From Nocardiopsis sp. NRRL B-16309 (lineage in GTDB: Bacteria; Actinomycetota; Actinomycetes; Streptosporangiales; Streptosporangiaceae), in NCBI RefSeq assembly GCF_001279585.1, contig NZ_LGEC01000079.1:1-64000 (forward strand): a stretch of 64,000 bases of DNA. The letters run 5' to 3'. This document shows, one piece after another, positions 9,490 through 18,040 of the stretch (its first letter is position 1; every line of letters starts with the position of its first letter). A program made the translations under genes and the position numbers. The notes beneath the pieces were generated by a model, which worked only from the letters and a program-made list of their open reading frames with translations, was not told where the DNA came from and did not search any database.

Positions 9490-10790
9490 GACTCTCCTTC
9501 CTCGGGTGGGGAGCTGAGCGGGGACTGCGGCGTGAAGCGGACGGGCAGGTGCACGGGGAACCAGGTCAGCGTGGTGAGCTGGTAGCACAGCTCCTCGGGC
9601 GGAACGGCCAGGGACAGGCCCGGCAGCCGGGTGAGCAGGACGCGTACGGCGACGGTCACCATGGTGGTGGCCTCGTCGATGGCCGGGCAGCGGTGGGGGC
9701 CGGCGCCCCAGGCGACGTGCGCCCGGTTGCTGGTCTCGGCCATCTCCGCGGCGTTCTCCTTGAGGAAGAAGTGGTCCGCGGCGGCGAAGCCCAGCAGGAT
9801 CGGCGACCCGGCCTCGATGACGCGCCCGCCACCCACGGGCACGTCGACCCGCGGGTAGAGCACGGGGTAGTTGGTGATCGGCGGGTCCTTCCACAGGACG
9901 TCGTTGACGATGTCGTCCAGGGCCGCCGCCGACAGCGGGGCGTCCGAGCCGGAGACCACGCCCGGCCTGGTGAGGACCTCGCGGATGGTCGCGTACATGA
10001 GGTCGGCCGTGGGCTCGTTGGACGCCGCGATGATGAGCATGAGCTGGTGGAGCACCTCCTCATCGGTCAGGGCGGCGCGGTGCTGGAGCAGCTGGGTGGT
10101 GAGGTCGTCCCCGGGCGCGCGGTGCTTGGTGGAGACCACCTCCGACAGCGCCCGCTCGGCCTCGGCGTTGGCGCGCTCACTGTCCACGCCCGCCCAGACG
10201 TTGCGCATGGCGGAGGCGAAGCGCAGGCCCTGGTCCTCGTCGAAGCCGAAGAGCTCGTTCATGACCAGCAGGGGCAGCATGCGGCCGTACTCGTTGAGGA
10301 CGTCGGCCTCGCCGCGCTCGCAGAACTGGTCGACCAGGCTGTCGGCGTAGCGCCGGGTGGTCTCGGACAGGCGGCGCTCGCTCACGCTGCCGAGGCAGTC
10401 GGTGAGGGCGCGGCGCAGGCGCTGGTGCTCGCTGCCGTCCACGAACAGGGCGTTGGGGCGGGGCGCCATCATCGGGATGAGGCCGGAGTCCACGCCCACC
10501 CGGCCCTCGCGGTAGTCCTTCCACAGCCGGGGGTCGTGCGTGAAGGTCGTGGTGTCCCTGGACCAGGAGATCAGTGTGGAGTAGTCGGTGACGAGCCACC
10601 CGTGCACGCCCGGTTCGAGTTCGACGGGGACCACGGGGCCGTGGTCGGCGCGCATCTTCTCGTACACGGCGTAGGGGTCGGGGTGCGGCTCACTGTGGTG
10701 GAGCGCTGCGCGGGGGCATCCAGATGTCACGGGACCTCGACTGGGGGTGTGGTCGGGACGGGAGGGGCCGTCCTTCCAGGGCTCGGGCAC
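9375..10790 (-). CDS. Cytochrome P450 lacking the ExxR motif, CYP157-like
   Basis: Up to 471 residues from a GTG at 10790; a GTG at 10730 is an alternative start. The heme loop is kept with changes (AWGAGPHRCPAI, cysteine present, Gly after Cys replaced by Pro). The I-helix reads AASNEPT instead of AGxET. The K-helix that should carry ExxR reads NDVLWKDPP, with the Glu and Arg positions occupied by Asp and Trp. Loss of ExxR is the known hallmark of CYP157 enzymes. A Ser/Pro-rich tail of about 45 residues after the P450 fold overlaps the start of the next gene. Its role in the conservon-type pair is unknown. Confidence 0.85.
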   Translation of the reverse strand: MPEPWKDGPSRPDHTPSRGPVTSGCPRAALHHSEPHPDPYAVYEKMRADHGPVVPVELEPGVHGWLVTDYSTLISWSRDTTTFTHDPRLWKDYREGRVGVDSGLIPMMAPRPNALFVDGSEHQRLRRALTDCLGSVSERRLSETTRRYADSLVDQFCERGEADVLNEYGRMLPLLVMNELFGFDEDQGLRFASAMRNVWAGVDSERANAEAERALSEVVSTKHRAPGDDLTTQLLQHRAALTDEEVLHQLMLIIAASNEPTADLMYATIREVLTRPGVVSGSDAPLSAAALDDIVNDVLWKDPPITNYPVLYPRVDVPVGGGRVIEAGSPILLGFAAADHFFLKENAAEMAETSNRAHVAWGAGPHRCPAIDEATTMVTVAVRVLLTRLPGLSLAVPPEELCYQLTTLTWFPVHLPVRFTPQSPLSSPPEEGESWTPSDSPLETSEPRPSTSAPWGLSSLSSFLVRLLRGS

Positions 10791-10809
10791 GGCGGGGGCC
10801 GCGCGGGTG

Positions 10810-10846
10810 TGCGCGAGAACCCCTGACTACACGGAGTTCTCGCGCA
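10810..10846. promoter_or_regulatory. 11-bp perfect inverted repeat upstream of the P450 pair
   Basis: TGCGCGAGAAC (10810-10820) and its exact reverse complement (10836-10846) are separated by 15 bp. The site is just upstream of the P450 start at 10790. It could be a regulator operator or an RNA hairpin near the transcript start. No T-tract follows it. Confidence 0.55.
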
Positions 10847-10863
10847 AACCCTAGCGGCCCCGT

Positions 10864-11110
10864 GCCAGGGAAGCGAGAGGTTCGGGGCGCTTCACGCGTG
10901 CTCGCCCCGGGCCTCCGCTCGTGCCTCGCTTCGGCCAGGGCGCTTCACACCGGGGCCTTCGCCGTCGCTACCGCCTGTCCCACCCGTCGCCCGCCACCAC
11001 CCTCAACGGACGCCCTCGGCGCGATTCACCCTGCGTCGCCCGCCACCACCCTCAACGGACGCCCTCGGCGCGATTCACCCTGCTTCGGCCCGGATGGACC
11101 CCCTGGGTGA
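10864..11110. repeat. Intergenic repeat region, family copy 2, with a 49-bp exact tandem duplication
   Basis: This stretch between the P450 pair and copA has no gene. A 49-bp unit starting cgtcgcccgccaccaccctc occurs twice in direct succession (about 10986-11034 and 11035-11083). The second copy runs into ggatggaccccctggg. The unit also occurs once, diverged, at about 307. A phrase close to gggcctccgctcg, near 10909, is shared with the 0.4-kb locus. Confidence 0.75.
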
Positions 11111-11131
11111 CGGCGAACGGGACCGCTGGGG

Positions 11132-13408
11132 TCAGGGCCGGTCACGGGGGGCGGGCTCGGTGAGTGGCCGGAAGCGGCGCAGCCGCTGGCTGTTGGTCAC
11201 CACGAACACGCTCGACATCGCCATCGCCGCGCCCGCCAGCATCGGGTTGAGCAGGCCCGCCGCGGCGATGGGCAGTGCCGCCGCGTTGTAGGCGAAGGCC
11301 CAGAACAGGTTGCCGCGGATGGTCGCGAGCGTGCGCCGGGACAGCCGCACCGCGTCGGCCGCGGCGCGCAGGTCCCCGCGGACCAGCGTCAGGTCGCCGG
11401 CCTCGATGGCCACGTCGGTCCCGGTGCCCATGGACAGGCCCAGGTCGGCCTGGGCCAGGGCGGCGGCGTCGTTGACCCCGTCGCCGACCATGGCCACGAC
11501 GCGCCCCTCGGCCTGCAACCGGGCGACCACGTCGACCTTGTCCTGGGGCAGGACCTCGGCGACGACCTCCTCGATGCCGACCTCGTCGGCGACCGCGCGG
11601 GCCACGGCCTTGTTGTCGCCGGTGAGCAGGATCGGGACCAGGCCCAGATCACGGAAGTACCGGACCGCCTCGGCGCTGGTGGGCTTGACCGTGTCGGACA
11701 CCACCAGCACGCCCCGGGCCCTGCCGTCCCAGCCCGCGACGACGGCCGTGCGGCCCTGGGCCTCGGCGGCCCCGACCGCGTCGGCGAGCTCCTCCGGCAG
11801 GTCCTGCGACCACTCCTGGAGGAGCGCGACCCGGCCGACGACGACGGCGCGGCCGTCCACGACGCCCTGGACGCCCAGGCCCTCGATGTTCGCGAAGTCC
11901 TCCGGGACCGGCAGGGCCCCCACCCGCTCGGCCGCGCCCGTGGCGATCGCCCGGGCGACAGGGTGCTCGGAGGCGTTCTCCAGCGCTCCCGCCAGGCGCA
12001 GCAGCTCGTCCTCGTCCTGCCCGCGGGCGGCGGTGACGGCGGCGAGCGCCATGGCGCCGGTGGTGACGGTGCCGGTCTTGTCCAGGACGACGGTGTCGAT
12101 CCGGCGGGTGCTCTCCAGGACTTCGGGGCCCTTGATGAGGATGCCGAGCTGGGCGCCGCGGCCCGTGCCCATCATCAGCGCCATGGGCGTGGCCAGGCCG
12201 AGCGCGCAGGGGCAGGCGATGATGAGGACCGCGACGGCGGCGGTGAACGCGGCGGCGGCCGGCTCGCCGGTGCCGAGCCAGAAGCCGAGGGTGCCGACCG
12301 CGATCATGATGGCGACCGGCACGAAGACGCCGGACACCCGGTCGGCGAGCCGCTGCACGGCGGCCTTGCCGTTCTGGGCGTCCTCGACCAGGCGCGCCAT
12401 CTGGGCGAGCTGGGTGTCGGAGCCGATCCGCGAGGCGCGCACGACCAGTCGGCCGCCCGCGTTGACCGTGGCACCGACGACGGCGCTGCCCGGGGCGACC
12501 TCCACCGGGACGGACTCGCCGGTGAGCATGCTCATGTCGACCGCGGAGGTGCCCGTCTCGACGGTGCCGTCGGTGGCGATCTTCTCGCCGGGGCGGACCA
12601 CGAAGAGGTCGCCGACGGCGAGCCGGTCGACGGGGACCAGCTCCTCGCGCCCGTCGCGCAGGACCGCGACCTCCTTGGCGCCCAGTTCGAGCAGGGCGCG
12701 CAGCGCGGTCCCGGCCCGGCGCTTGGACCGCGCCTCGACGTACTTTCCGAGCAGGATGAAGGAGGTGACGCCGGCGGCGACCTCCAGGTAGATGTTGCCG
12801 GACCCGTCGGTGCGGGCGATGGTGAACTCGAACGAGTGCACCATGCCCGGCGTGCCCGCGGTGCCGAGGAAGAGGGCGTAGAGCGACCACAGGAACGCCG
12901 CGGTCACGCCGAGCGAGACCAGGGTGTCCATGGTGGCGGTGCCGAGCTTGAGGTTCTTCCACGCCGAGACGTGGAAGGGCAGGGCGCCCCAGACCATGAC
13001 GGGGGCGGCCAGGGCCAGCGACGCCCACTGCCAGTAGGTGAACTGCAGGGCGGGGACCATCGCCATGGCGATGACGGGAACCGACAGCGCCAGGGAGACG
13101 ATGACCCGGTGGCGCAGCGCGCGGGTCGGGTCGGGCTCCTCGGCGATCTCCGCGCCGCCCTCCCGGTCTCCGGGCTTCTCGGGGACGGTGGCGGTGTAGC
13201 CGGCCTTCTCGACCTGCGCGACGAGCTCCTCGACGGCGGTCGGCTCCCCCTCGAAGCTGACCCGTGCCTTCTCGGTCGCGAAGTTGACGCTGGCGGTGAC
13301 GCCGTCGAGCTTGTTCAGCCGCTTCTCGACGCGGTTGGCGCAGGCGGCGCAGGTCATGCCGCCGATGGCCAGTTCGACCGACCGCTCCTGGGTTCTGCTG
13401 GTCGTCAC
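11132..13408 (-). CDS. copA: Copper-translocating P1B-type ATPase
   Basis: 758 residues. The N-terminal HMA domain has GMTCAAC (Cys20, Cys23). Eight membrane helices are expected. The ion-pathway motif CPC is at 399-401, which with the C-terminal sequence pattern marks the copper (IB-1) group. The phosphorylated Asp443 is in DKTGTVTTG. SEHPVA (nucleotide-binding HP locus) and GDGVNDAAALAQAD complete the ATPase set. It exports Cu(I) from the cytoplasm. The GTG start at 13408 lies one base after the stop of the small membrane protein gene; with copZ they form a three-gene operon under CsoR-like operators. Confidence 0.95.
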   Translation of the reverse strand: MTTSRTQERSVELAIGGMTCAACANRVEKRLNKLDGVTASVNFATEKARVSFEGEPTAVEELVAQVEKAGYTATVPEKPGDREGGAEIAEEPDPTRALRHRVIVSLALSVPVIAMAMVPALQFTYWQWASLALAAPVMVWGALPFHVSAWKNLKLGTATMDTLVSLGVTAAFLWSLYALFLGTAGTPGMVHSFEFTIARTDGSGNIYLEVAAGVTSFILLGKYVEARSKRRAGTALRALLELGAKEVAVLRDGREELVPVDRLAVGDLFVVRPGEKIATDGTVETGTSAVDMSMLTGESVPVEVAPGSAVVGATVNAGGRLVVRASRIGSDTQLAQMARLVEDAQNGKAAVQRLADRVSGVFVPVAIMIAVGTLGFWLGTGEPAAAAFTAAVAVLIIACPCALGLATPMALMMGTGRGAQLGILIKGPEVLESTRRIDTVVLDKTGTVTTGAMALAAVTAARGQDEDELLRLAGALENASEHPVARAIATGAAERVGALPVPEDFANIEGLGVQGVVDGRAVVVGRVALLQEWSQDLPEELADAVGAAEAQGRTAVVAGWDGRARGVLVVSDTVKPTSAEAVRYFRDLGLVPILLTGDNKAVARAVADEVGIEEVVAEVLPQDKVDVVARLQAEGRVVAMVGDGVNDAAALAQADLGLSMGTGTDVAIEAGDLTLVRGDLRAAADAVRLSRRTLATIRGNLFWAFAYNAAALPIAAAGLLNPMLAGAAMAMSSVFVVTNSQRLRRFRPLTEPAPRDRP

Positions 13409-13409
13409 G

Positions 13410-13610
13410 TCAGCGCTCCGTGTCCGTGTGGTCGTGGCCGCCCGCCCCGTCCGGGCCGGCGGTGTCCTCGTGGCCCTGGTCCTCCGCGTGCCCGGTGTCC
13501 TGCGTCCGCTCCGGCAGAACGGGACCGGCCAGGGAGCCGGCCCCGAACATCACGGCGAACACGGCCACGAGACCCAGTACGTAGAGCCCGAGCTTCGTGG
13601 TCGCGTTCAT
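13410..13610 (-). CDS. Small membrane protein with His/Asp-rich tail, copper operon
   Basis: 66 residues. An N-terminal hydrophobic helix (about 7-30, LGLYVLGLVAVFAVMFGAG) is followed by a polar tail. The last 30 residues are rich in His, Asp, Glu and Gly (HAEDQGHED, GGHDHTDTE). The gene sits between copZ and copA with gaps of one base on each side. The acidic His tail suggests extracytoplasmic or periphery copper binding. Similar short proteins occur in actinobacterial copZ-copA operons; I know no functional name. Confidence 0.8.
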   Translation of the reverse strand: MNATTKLGLYVLGLVAVFAVMFGAGSLAGPVLPERTQDTGHAEDQGHEDTAGPDGAGGHDHTDTER

Positions 13611-13611
13611 C

Positions 13612-13818
13612 TCAGGCCCGTACCTCGTAGCCGGCCTCGTCGATGGCCGCGCGCACGGAGGCGTCGTCGACGTCGCCCTCGCTGGTGACGGTCACCTGGC
13701 CGGACTCCAGGTCCACTCGCACGTCGGTGATGCCGTCGACCCCGGTGACCTCCTCGGTCACGGAGTTCACGCAGTGCCCGCAGCTCATGCCGTCGACCGT
13801 GTAGACAGCGGTAGCCAT
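13612..13818 (-). CDS. copZ: Copper chaperone (heavy-metal-associated domain)
   Basis: A single 68-residue HMA domain with the metal site GMSCGHC (Cys13, Cys16). It delivers cytoplasmic Cu(I) to the HMA domain of CopA. The ATG at 13818 follows AGGAGGCGAC, a near-perfect ribosome binding site. First gene of the copper operon, behind the CsoR-like operators. Confidence 0.95.
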   Translation of the reverse strand: MATAVYTVDGMSCGHCVNSVTEEVTGVDGITDVRVDLESGQVTVTSEGDVDDASVRAAIDEAGYEVRA

Positions 13819-13873
13819 GTCGCCTCCTGGTTCGTGTGGCGGTCTCCGTCGTGGACCGCTCCGCCTGGAACCG

Positions 13874-13904
13874 ACTATACCCCTAGGGGGTATAAATACG
13901 TCAA
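13874..13904 (-). promoter_or_regulatory. Copper operon promoter with CsoR-like operator 1
   Basis: A perfect 8-3-8 palindrome TATACCCC-TAG-GGGGTATA at 13876-13894 matches the CsoR consensus (TACCC..GGGTA core with a G/C-rich centre). On the minus strand a TTGACG -35 (13899-13904) and TATAGT -10 (13874-13879) frame it with a 19-bp spacer, so a bound repressor would block RNA polymerase. The csoR gene itself is not in the window. Confidence 0.8.
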
Positions 13905-13939
13905 GCCGCGTCGCCGCAGCTCCGCGACATGCCTCACAC

Positions 13940-13958
13940 GGTACCCCAGGGGGGTACC
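13940..13958. promoter_or_regulatory. CsoR-like operator 2
   Basis: A second perfect 8-3-8 palindrome, GGTACCCC-AGG-GGGGTACC, 64 bp upstream of the first. It shares the TACCCC/GGGGTA arms. Two sites upstream of one operon suggest cooperative repression or a second, unseen transcript. Confidence 0.7.
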
Positions 13959-14117
13959 AAGGACCGACAGAGAAGCCCCCGTCGCGTCCGGACGGATCCG
14001 GATCCCGCGGGGGCCGTGACGAAGGGGGATGGGGGGCGGGGGTCGATCGAGACCGGTGGGGTGCGGCTCGACCGCGTCGCCATCCGGGGCCGGTGGGGGC
14101 GGCGTCCGGAGGCGGTC

Positions 14118-14717
14118 CTACTCGGCCTTGAGCTCCAGGCGGGCCACCACGCGCTCGCTCAGGTGGTGCCCGGTCAGCGTGAATCCGGCGCGGCGGAACA
14201 TCTCCACCGTCCCGGTGTAGACCTCCGCGCTCGGTGCGCGCCCGCCCGCGGTGTCCACCGGATAGGCCTCCAGCACCCGGGCGCCGCTGGAGCGGGCGTA
14301 GTCGATCGCCCCCTCCAGGAGGCGGCTGCCCAGTCCGCGCCGGCGGCGGCGCGGCGGGAGCCAGAAGCACACCAGAGACCACACGCCGGGCTCGCGCGGA
14401 TCGGCCGGACGCAGCGAGCGCGAGCGGGAGAGCCGGATGAAGTCCTCCCGGGGCGCCACGGACACCCAGCCGCACGGGCCGTCCTCGTCATAGGCGAGGA
14501 GCCCCGGCACCCGCCCGTCGAGGGTCAGCCGCCGCAACTCCTCCTTGTTGTCCACGCCCCGGTTCGACCGCTCGCACGAGGTGCTCGCGGTATGGTCCTT
14601 GGCCCGTCTTCGGAAGAACGTGCACCAGCAGTGCCCGTAGGCTCCGGTCGGCCCGAACAGGTTCTCCAGATCTTCCCACCGCTCGGCGGTGGCGGGCTCG
14701 ATTGAGACGATGGACAT
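14118..14717 (-). CDS. GNAT-family N-acetyltransferase
   Basis: 199 residues. The acetyl-CoA loop is at RRRRRGLGSRLLEGAIDYAR (V/I-x-x-x-x-RGxG-type motif A), preceded by the beta-bulge strand WSLVCFWLPP. The N-terminal half contains CWCTFFRR, as in several actinobacterial GNATs of unknown substrate. The ATG at 14717 follows GAGGGAG. It is downstream of and separate from the symporter gene. Confidence 0.83.
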   Translation of the reverse strand: MSIVSIEPATAERWEDLENLFGPTGAYGHCWCTFFRRRAKDHTASTSCERSNRGVDNKEELRRLTLDGRVPGLLAYDEDGPCGWVSVAPREDFIRLSRSRSLRPADPREPGVWSLVCFWLPPRRRRRGLGSRLLEGAIDYARSSGARVLEAYPVDTAGGRAPSAEVYTGTVEMFRRAGFTLTGHHLSERVVARLELKAE

Positions 14718-14863
14718 CGGACTCCCTCGACGAGACACACTGGCCGCCACGACTGTGATCCAGAACACTAGCGGTCATTGGCCGTGACCGAAAGAACACG
14801 GTTGCCCGCGAACGCCCACCCCTGGGCCCTTCTGACGCCTTCTCCGCACGTCGGGCACGAGAA

Positions 14864-14889
14864 GGGGCGGATCCCGAGGGATCCGCCCC
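14864..14889 (-). terminator. Terminator hairpin after the symporter gene
   Basis: An 11-bp stem ggggcggatcc / ggatccgcccc with a four-base loop, 20 bp past the symporter stop. There is no T-run, as is common in high-GC actinomycetes. Confidence 0.7.
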
Positions 14890-14908
14890 CGTGTCACGGT
14901 CGTCGGGG

Positions 14909-16405
14909 TCAGGCCCGGCTCTCCTCGGACACGTGCGCGTCCTCGGTGGCCGGGTCCCAGCACTCCACGCCCTTGAGCCCCGGCAGGCGGTCCCGCGTGA
15001 ACACCGGGTCGCGGCCCTCACGCCGCTGCTCGTTGTAGTCCTTGAGCAACCGGAACGCGATCATCGCCAGCGGCGTGATCGCCAGCAGGTTGACCAGGGC
15101 CATCAGGCCCATGGTCGTGTCGGCCAGCGTCCACACCAGGTCGATCGAGCCCAGGGAGCCCAACATGGTGGCCGCCAGGAAGACCACCTTGTAGCCGAGC
15201 ATGACGCCCTCGTTGCGCGTCAGGTACTCGATGTTCGACTCGCCGTAGTAGTAGTTGCCCAGCACCGAGGTGAACGCGACCAGGATGAGGATCAGGGTCA
15301 TCAGGTGCAGCGCCCACGGCCCGAGCGACGCCATGACCGCGTGCTGGGCCAGATCGCCCTCCAGCCCCCCGTCGAGCGGCTCGTCCCCGCGGCCCAGCAG
15401 GACGATGAAGGCGGTCACCGTGCACAGCACCAGGGTGTCGAAGTACACGCCCAGGGTCTGGACGAGGCCCTGCTTGACGGGGTGCGTGACCGACGCGCTG
15501 GCGGCGGCGTTGGGGGCGGAGCCCAGACCGGCCTCGTTGGAGAACATGCCCCGGCGCACACCCTGGACGATGACCGTGCCCAGCGCGGCGGCGCCGAACT
15601 CGCGCAGTCCGAAGGCGTGCTCGAAGATCATCACGAACACGCCCGGGACGGCCTGGTAGTTCATCGCCATGATGGCCAGGCCGATGATGACGTAGATGGC
15701 CGCGAAGGCCGGGATGAGCGCCTGCGCGGTGTGCGCGATCCGGCGGACGCCGCCGAAGATGACCAGGGCGGTGGCCACGACGACCGCGACGCCGACGGCG
15801 GCCGACAGCCACAGGCCCGAGCCGGTGCCCAGGGCGTCGGAGGAGTTGGTCACGGCTCCGGCGATGGTGTTGCTCTGCGCCGCGTTGAAGACCATCGGGA
15901 AGGTCAGGATGAGGATGATCGCGAACAGGACGCCCAGCCAGCGCTGGCCGAGCCCCCGTTCCATGTAGTACGCGGGGCCGCCGTGGTAGCCCGTGCGGTT
16001 ACGCACCTTGTACAGCTGGGCGAGGGTGGACTCGACGAAGCTGGCACCACCCACGATCAGCGCCATCGCCCACATCCAGAAGACCGCGCCGGGGCCGCCC
16101 AGGGAGATCGCCACGGCCACACCGACGATGTTGCCGGTTCCCACCCGGGCCGCGGCCGAGATCATGAACGCCTGGAGCGAGGAGACGGCCTTCTTGCCGT
16201 CCGGGGCGATCTCGGGCTGGCCTCCGACGACCTTGAACATCTCCGGGAGCATCCGGAGCTGCACCAGGCCGGACCCGAAGGTGAAGTACAGGCTGACCAC
16301 CACGAGCAGGGGAATCAGGATCCAGGCCCAGAAAACGTCGTTGACGCCGCCGATGGCCTCGGTGAGACTCGCGCTGAGGTTGGGTGCTGCGTCTGCGGAT
16401 ATCAC
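14909..16405 (-). CDS. Alanine/glycine:cation symporter (AGCS family)
   Basis: 498 residues with about 11 hydrophobic segments. Family hallmarks are VGTGNIVGVAVAI, GGPGAVFWMW and FSNEAGLGSAPNAAA (the conserved loop of AGCS proteins). It imports Ala/Gly with Na+ or H+. The GTG at 16405 has AAGGAG nine bases upstream. The 3' hairpin at 14864 ends the unit. Two palindromes lie in the upstream region. Confidence 0.93.
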   Translation of the reverse strand: MISADAAPNLSASLTEAIGGVNDVFWAWILIPLLVVVSLYFTFGSGLVQLRMLPEMFKVVGGQPEIAPDGKKAVSSLQAFMISAAARVGTGNIVGVAVAISLGGPGAVFWMWAMALIVGGASFVESTLAQLYKVRNRTGYHGGPAYYMERGLGQRWLGVLFAIILILTFPMVFNAAQSNTIAGAVTNSSDALGTGSGLWLSAAVGVAVVVATALVIFGGVRRIAHTAQALIPAFAAIYVIIGLAIMAMNYQAVPGVFVMIFEHAFGLREFGAAALGTVIVQGVRRGMFSNEAGLGSAPNAAASASVTHPVKQGLVQTLGVYFDTLVLCTVTAFIVLLGRGDEPLDGGLEGDLAQHAVMASLGPWALHLMTLILILVAFTSVLGNYYYGESNIEYLTRNEGVMLGYKVVFLAATMLGSLGSIDLVWTLADTTMGLMALVNLLAITPLAMIAFRLLKDYNEQRREGRDPVFTRDRLPGLKGVECWDPATEDAHVSEESRA

Positions 16406-16480
16406 GTGGTCGAGCTCCTTCGCTCAGTGATGAGGGACAACCGCCCACTCTTACCCCGCGAAGGGATCCATACCACTATT

Positions 16481-16534
16481 TGGACAACCCTTGTCCAGAC
16501 GTTGCCCCTCTGGTGATATTTCCGTTATACGGAA
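16481..16534. promoter_or_regulatory. Two palindromes upstream of the symporter gene
   Basis: TGGACAA-CCC-TTGTCCA (16481-16497) and TTCCG-TTATA-CGGAA (16520-16534) are both perfect. They stand in the only AT-containing part of this intergenic region, 75-130 bp before the symporter start. They are probable operator or promoter elements. No riboswitch fold was recognised here. Confidence 0.5.
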
Positions 16535-16589
16535 CTATGTCGCGGTTCCTCACGCTTGTCCACGCGCGTCCGTCGCGCCCGGCCCCGGA

Positions 16590-16877
16590 TCAGCCCTGGT
16601 GGACGAGGTCCGCGTACTCCGGGTGACGCTTCAGGAACGCCTGGACGAAGGGGCAGATGGGCACGATCCGCAGCTCCCGCGCGCGGATGGTGTCCAGGGA
16701 CTCACGCACGAGGGTGCTGCCGACGCCCCGGCCCTCGTAGGCGGGGTCGACCTCCACGTGGGGCAGGGCCAGCACCCCGTCGTCGATGAGGTGGTAGGCG
16801 GAGAACCCCGCGAGGTTCCCGTCCACGCTCACCTCGAACCTCGACCGCTCCCGCGCGTCCTCGACCGTCAGCTCCAT
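16590..16877 (-). CDS. Small GNAT-like acetyltransferase (YjdJ/NATD1 type)
   Basis: 95 residues. The protein is a minimal GNAT with EVDPAYEGRGVGSTLVRESLD (acetyl-CoA loop GRGVG) and CPFVQAFLKRHPEY at the C-terminus. The pair 'R/Q-x-x-G-x-G/A then CPF...HPEY' is typical of the COG2388 single-domain group. Function unknown. The ATG at 16877 lies six bases after GGAG; the ATG at 16883 sits too close. Confidence 0.85.
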   Translation of the reverse strand: MELTVEDARERSRFEVSVDGNLAGFSAYHLIDDGVLALPHVEVDPAYEGRGVGSTLVRESLDTIRARELRIVPICPFVQAFLKRHPEYADLVHQG

Positions 16878-17019
16878 GGCCATCTCCGCTCAGTGCGTCG
16901 GCCCCGCACGCGGCGCGTGCGGGGTACATGCGCCCCACAGAATGCCACTTCCCCCGGAGACCGCGCACACACCTCGAACCGGGACGGGACGGTCCTGCCC
17001 GGGCGGGAGCCGGACGGGG

Positions 17020-17958
17020 TCACCCCCCGACGGTGTAGGGGTCGGTGACCCCTCCCGGGCACGCCAGCGCGGAGATCTCCCATCCGGCCAGGGCGGCCCC
17101 AGCCCGGTAGGAGCTCTCCAGGAACTCCAGGACCGAGGCGCGCGGGTCCGGCATACGGCGCACGTCGGCATACCGCAGCAGCGCCAGGTGCCCGCCCCCG
17201 CTCTCGACCCACTCCGCGGCCACCGGGGACAGCGGCTGCCGGGCCAGCCCGTCCGGTTCGGGCGCCGTGTAGGAGTAGAAGCAGGGTTCGGGGACGGTGT
17301 CGTCGCCGAACCAGAAACCCGAGCTCACGACCTCTCGTGAGTAGGCCTCCCGGACGAGTCCGCCCGCCTCCCTCGGCTGCGGCACGGGGTGCGGGGAGAA
17401 ACGGGTCACGGCGATGTCGAAGGTGTGCCAGAAGTGGTGCACGGGGCTGATCTTGCCGGAGAAGCCCGACGAGAACTCCTCCAGGACCAGGTTGACCTGG
17501 CTCAGCACCTGCCAGTACCGCGTGGCGTGCTCCGGGACGTAGGTGGCGTGCTCGTGGTCCTGGACGAAGGGCCGGTCGGAGTCCGGCAGGTCGAAGGGGC
17601 GCGCCACCGAGATCGACCCGTCCACCCCCAGGCCGTCCAGCAGTGACTGGAACCGGAGGTAGAAGTCGGCGACGCTCAGACCCTCCAGCGGAAGGGAGGC
17701 CTCCTGCCCGTCGAGCGTCGACACGACCAGCCGGTGTCGGACGAAGTCGAAGTCCACCGTGAACACCGGATTGCCGTCGCCCAGCCCCATCGGCCGGGTG
17801 GTGAGGCCCGACCCGGTCAGGTGGAAGGGCACATGCCACCAGTGGTTGCGGCGGGGGCTGTGCTCCATCCGCACCTTGCCGACGATCTGCTCGAAGCGGT
17901 GCAGGGTCTGCTTGGTGTCGTACCAGGAGTCGAGCGGGAAGTCCGGGAACAGTTCCAC
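17020..17958 (-). CDS. DUF5996 family protein
   Basis: 312 residues. The pattern near the N-terminus, SWYDTKQTLHRFEQIVGKVR then NHWWHVPFHLTGSGLTT, is typical of DUF5996. The GTG at 17958 has GGAG six bases upstream. It lies 82 bp after narJ and may be in the same transcript. No enzymatic motif is visible and the function of the family is unknown. Confidence 0.75.
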   Translation of the reverse strand: MELFPDFPLDSWYDTKQTLHRFEQIVGKVRMEHSPRRNHWWHVPFHLTGSGLTTRPMGLGDGNPVFTVDFDFVRHRLVVSTLDGQEASLPLEGLSVADFYLRFQSLLDGLGVDGSISVARPFDLPDSDRPFVQDHEHATYVPEHATRYWQVLSQVNLVLEEFSSGFSGKISPVHHFWHTFDIAVTRFSPHPVPQPREAGGLVREAYSREVVSSGFWFGDDTVPEPCFYSYTAPEPDGLARQPLSPVAAEWVESGGGHLALLRYADVRRMPDPRASVLEFLESSYRAGAALAGWEISALACPGGVTDPYTVGG

Positions 17959-18040
17959 GTGGTGCTCCGTCTCTGTGTGACCTTCGTGTCGTGGTGGACG
18001 CGTCCCCGCGTCGAGACCCGGCCCCCGCCGTCTCCCCCGG

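Noticed and set aside
10986..11083. Tandem 49-bp repeat as a CRISPR array
   Set aside because: There is no unique spacer between the copies and no cas gene nearby.
8281..11131. Complete conservon (cvn) locus
   Set aside because: Only the CYP157/CYP154 pair is present. No histidine kinase-like, roadblock, DUF742 or GTPase gene lies upstream.
16406..16589. Glycine riboswitch upstream of the AGCS symporter
   Set aside because: The region is short, dominated by two protein-type palindromes, and shows no aptamer core.
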